NCBI GenBank assembly: GCA_030429205.1 | Contig: JAUICZ010000001.1 | Coordinates: forward strand, 1,664,806 to 1,728,805 | DNA: 64,000 bases | Reading direction: 5' to 3' | DNA from: Bacteroidia bacterium | GTDB lineage: Bacteria; Bacteroidota; Bacteroidia; Chitinophagales; Chitinophagaceae | Shown here: piece by piece, positions 62,010 through 64,000 of the stretch | How positions within the stretch are numbered: position 1 is the first letter of the stretch | How the letters are laid out: each line of letters begins with the position of its first letter | Notes under the pieces: model-generated | Databases searched by the model: none | Told to the model about the DNA's origin: nothing | Seen by the model: only the letters and a program-made list of their open reading frames with translations | Position numbers and translations under genes: made by a program

Positions 62010-64000
62010 ATGAAAAGACTCATTGCATTAACAAGCGCTACAATGCTTGTAGCGGCCGCGTATGCGCAATCCGGTAAGGTGAAGCTATCGGATGTTGTGC
62101 AAAAACATGAGGCGGCGATGGCTGGTAAAACAGCAAACCCGCTAACAAACATCTACCAAAACAGAGAAAAAGGCGACTACCATTTTCAACGATGGTATTG
62201 GTACTGGAAACAGCATACAGACCCGCAGGGGTATATAGTATCTAAAAAAGATGCTTACAGAGTATGGCAGAGTTACGAAGCATTGGCAGACAGGGCAAAT
62301 GCAAAAACTACCACCACCCAAGCCGACTGGAAACCGCTGGGGCCATACAACCAATCGGGGTTGTGGTTGGATTATCAAAGAGATGGTATCGGGCGTATCA
62401 ATACAATGGCTATTCACCCCTCAAATCCCGACGAGTTTATTGTTGGTACTGCAGGTGGTGGTGCATGGAGAACAAAAGACTTTGGTGCTACATGGACGGC
62501 CATTACACAAAACCTGATGTCTCCTGCAGTGTCAGACATTGATTATAATCCTCTTAACCCGAACACGATATATATATGCACAGGAGATAGAGACGGTAAA
62601 CACTATAACAGTATAGGGGTAATAAAAAGTACAGATGGCGGCATGACATGGGACACAACAGGTGTTATTCTGGATGTGAGTGATGGTGTGCGCGTAAACT
62701 CTATGGTGATACACCCAACGGACACTAACACGCTGACCTTATCGGTAGATGGTGCTATTGTACGGTCTTTGGATGGTGGTGCTACATGGAGTCCTGCTGT
62801 AGTACACTCACCGCCAACCGGCTTTAAAAGAGCAAGAGTATGGGAGCTGGTTTATCATCCGGCAAACCCGATGGTATTATTTGCACCGTCTGTAATAATA
62901 CAACTGGATGCCAGCGGACAGCCTACAGGGTTTGTAGTGTTAGAGTTATTGAGGTCTACAGATGGAGGGGTGTCATGGAATGTAGAGCAATATATGCCTA
63001 ATATAGTAAGAGCTGCTATGGCTGTTAACCCTGCCAATCCTGCATCTTTAAAAATGATAACGGTGAATTTGCAGAGCGGTATGGATGGTATCTATGAGTC
63101 TACAGATACGGGTAAAAACTATATTCAAAAGTTTGACGATAATAACTGCGGTACAAACCTGTTGGCATCAGAGTCTAACGGTATTGGCTGTGGCGGACAA
63201 GGGCAATACGATCTGGCAATCGCCATCAACCCCGCAGATACTAACCACATAATAGTTGGTGGTGTTAATAGTTGGGAGTCGATGAATAATGGTACAAACT
63301 GGAGCTTGTTGACACAGGGTAGTTTAAGTGTGCCGAATGTTCCTTTAGTACATGCCGATCATCATTTTATAGGTTTTCATCCTCATCCACAGCGCGGCAT
63401 GACGATATTGGATTGTCATGATGGAGGAATTGTTTATTACGGAATAGACCCTAACCTGGGTAAAAAGTGGGTTGATATAGGAGCAGGTATGAACATTACA
63501 CAGTACTATCGTATTGCTGCCAGTGGAAATGCTAATTTCTTATTGGGTGGTGCTCAGGATAACGGGTCGAACCTGATGGATAGAAACACAAACATCAGTA
63601 CTTCTATTGGGCCGGGCGATGGTATGGATTGCGCGATAGACCCTGTTGATCCGAATATTATATACTTCGGAGTACAGAACGGACTGTTCGGTAAGTGGGA
63701 TCTAAGTAAAGCTATGTCTGCTGCCAATCTAAAAATGTTTACTGCAGATGGTGGTGGCCCAAGCGGTGCGTGGACCTCTCCGATAGTTATAGACCCCAAC
63801 GATCATAAAAGAGTAGTAACCGGGCTGAAGGCAATTTATCTGTCAACAGATCAGGGAGATAACTGGTCGCCTATATCCGGTGACTTTGCAAACAATATGT
63901 CGCGCATTGCTATGACTAAAGCATCTACAGGAACAATATATGCAACAGAAGATGCCGAATCGAAAAATATACATTATACACACGATACAGGCAGCAGCTG
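62010..64000 (+). CDS. Exported BNR/sortilin-like repeat protein (3' end outside window)
   Basis: Open from ATG at 62010 through the window end (663 codons seen). Signal peptide (MKRLIALTSATML ... AYAQ). From about residue 115 it carries repeated BNR/Asp-box and VPS10-like blades: RTKDFGATWTAI, KSTDGGMTWDTT, RSLDGGATWSPA, RSTDGGVSWNVE and LSTDQGDNWSPI, alternating with MAIHPSNPDEFIVGT-type strands. This is a secreted beta-propeller; a T9SS sorting domain is expected beyond the window. Ligand or substrate unknown. Confidence 0.85.
   Translation, partial: MKRLIALTSATMLVAAAYAQSGKVKLSDVVQKHEAAMAGKTANPLTNIYQNREKGDYHFQRWYWYWKQHTDPQGYIVSKKDAYRVWQSYEALADRANAKTTTTQADWKPLGPYNQSGLWLDYQRDGIGRINTMAIHPSNPDEFIVGTAGGGAWRTKDFGATWTAITQNLMSPAVSDIDYNPLNPNTIYICTGDRDGKHYNSIGVIKSTDGGMTWDTTGVILDVSDGVRVNSMVIHPTDTNTLTLSVDGAIVRSLDGGATWSPAVVHSPPTGFKRARVWELVYHPANPMVLFAPSVIIQLDASGQPTGFVVLELLRSTDGGVSWNVEQYMPNIVRAAMAVNPANPASLKMITVNLQSGMDGIYESTDTGKNYIQKFDDNNCGTNLLASESNGIGCGGQGQYDLAIAINPADTNHIIVGGVNSWESMNNGTNWSLLTQGSLSVPNVPLVHADHHFIGFHPHPQRGMTILDCHDGGIVYYGIDPNLGKKWVDIGAGMNITQYYRIAASGNANFLLGGAQDNGSNLMDRNTNISTSIGPGDGMDCAIDPVDPNIIYFGVQNGLFGKWDLSKAMSAANLKMFTADGGGPSGAWTSPIVIDPNDHKRVVTGLKAIYLSTDQGDNWSPISGDFANNMSRIAMTKASTGTIYATEDAESKNIHYTHDTGSS

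Overview
The window looks like a chromosomal segment of a Bacteroidota bacterium, most likely Chitinophagales/Sphingobacteriia-like. The evidence is type IX secretion (T9SS) C-terminal sorting domains on several exported proteins, a SusC/TonB-like outer-membrane receptor with an N-terminal carboxypeptidase-regulatory-like domain, many short lipoproteins, TAnnTTTG-type promoter elements and a fused heterodimer-type lycopene cyclase. No rRNA, tRNA, CRISPR array, transposase or integrase was seen. Genes are packed tightly and several convergent pairs end with touching stop codons.

Layout. 1-675: C-terminal part of a fold-type III PLP decarboxylase. 797-4622: a large unknown exported protein and a small exported protein. 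4740-8357: two tandem paralogous T9SS cell-surface proteins, one split by a frameshift. 8478-11956: a three-gene envelope operon (transglutaminase-fold protein lacking catalytic residues, DUF2279 protein, TPM-domain protein). 11960-16131: a methyltransferase, then a disturbed stretch with a micro-ORF, a truncated exported-protein gene, a phage-spike-like beta-helix protein and an 83-bp relic of a second methyltransferase copy. 16154-18513: SDR, Crp/Fnr regulator, DUF1801 and VOC genes. 18731-22720: OmpA lipoprotein and small envelope proteins. 22849-26920: a carotenoid operon crtI-crtB-crtZ-crtYcd-idi, predicted to make zeaxanthin-type pigment from GGPP supplied elsewhere.

26981-36375: EF-hand protein, TonB-type receptor, ABC permease plus membrane-fusion lipoprotein without an ATPase, MscS channel, and a reverse trans-sulfuration pair. 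36555-43421: small exported proteins, two polytopic GT-C-like membrane proteins and an MBOAT/SGNH O-acylation pair, suggesting surface-glycan synthesis or modification. 43621-46716: a lone STAND-type NTPase with a glycine-rich hydrophobic N terminus and TPR-like C terminus. This is the best candidate for an undescribed (immune-like) system here. 46750-64000: exported enzymes (SGNH hydrolase-PKD-T9SS, PD40-amidohydrolase fusion, an acetolactate-decarboxylase-like lipoprotein, an Omp28-like CGPC protein), a pentapeptide-repeat membrane protein, a CPBP protease, a second Crp/Fnr regulator, lipoproteins, and the 5' part of a BNR-repeat exported protein that runs off the window.

All assignments come from reading motifs and gene context by eye. 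No database search was run.
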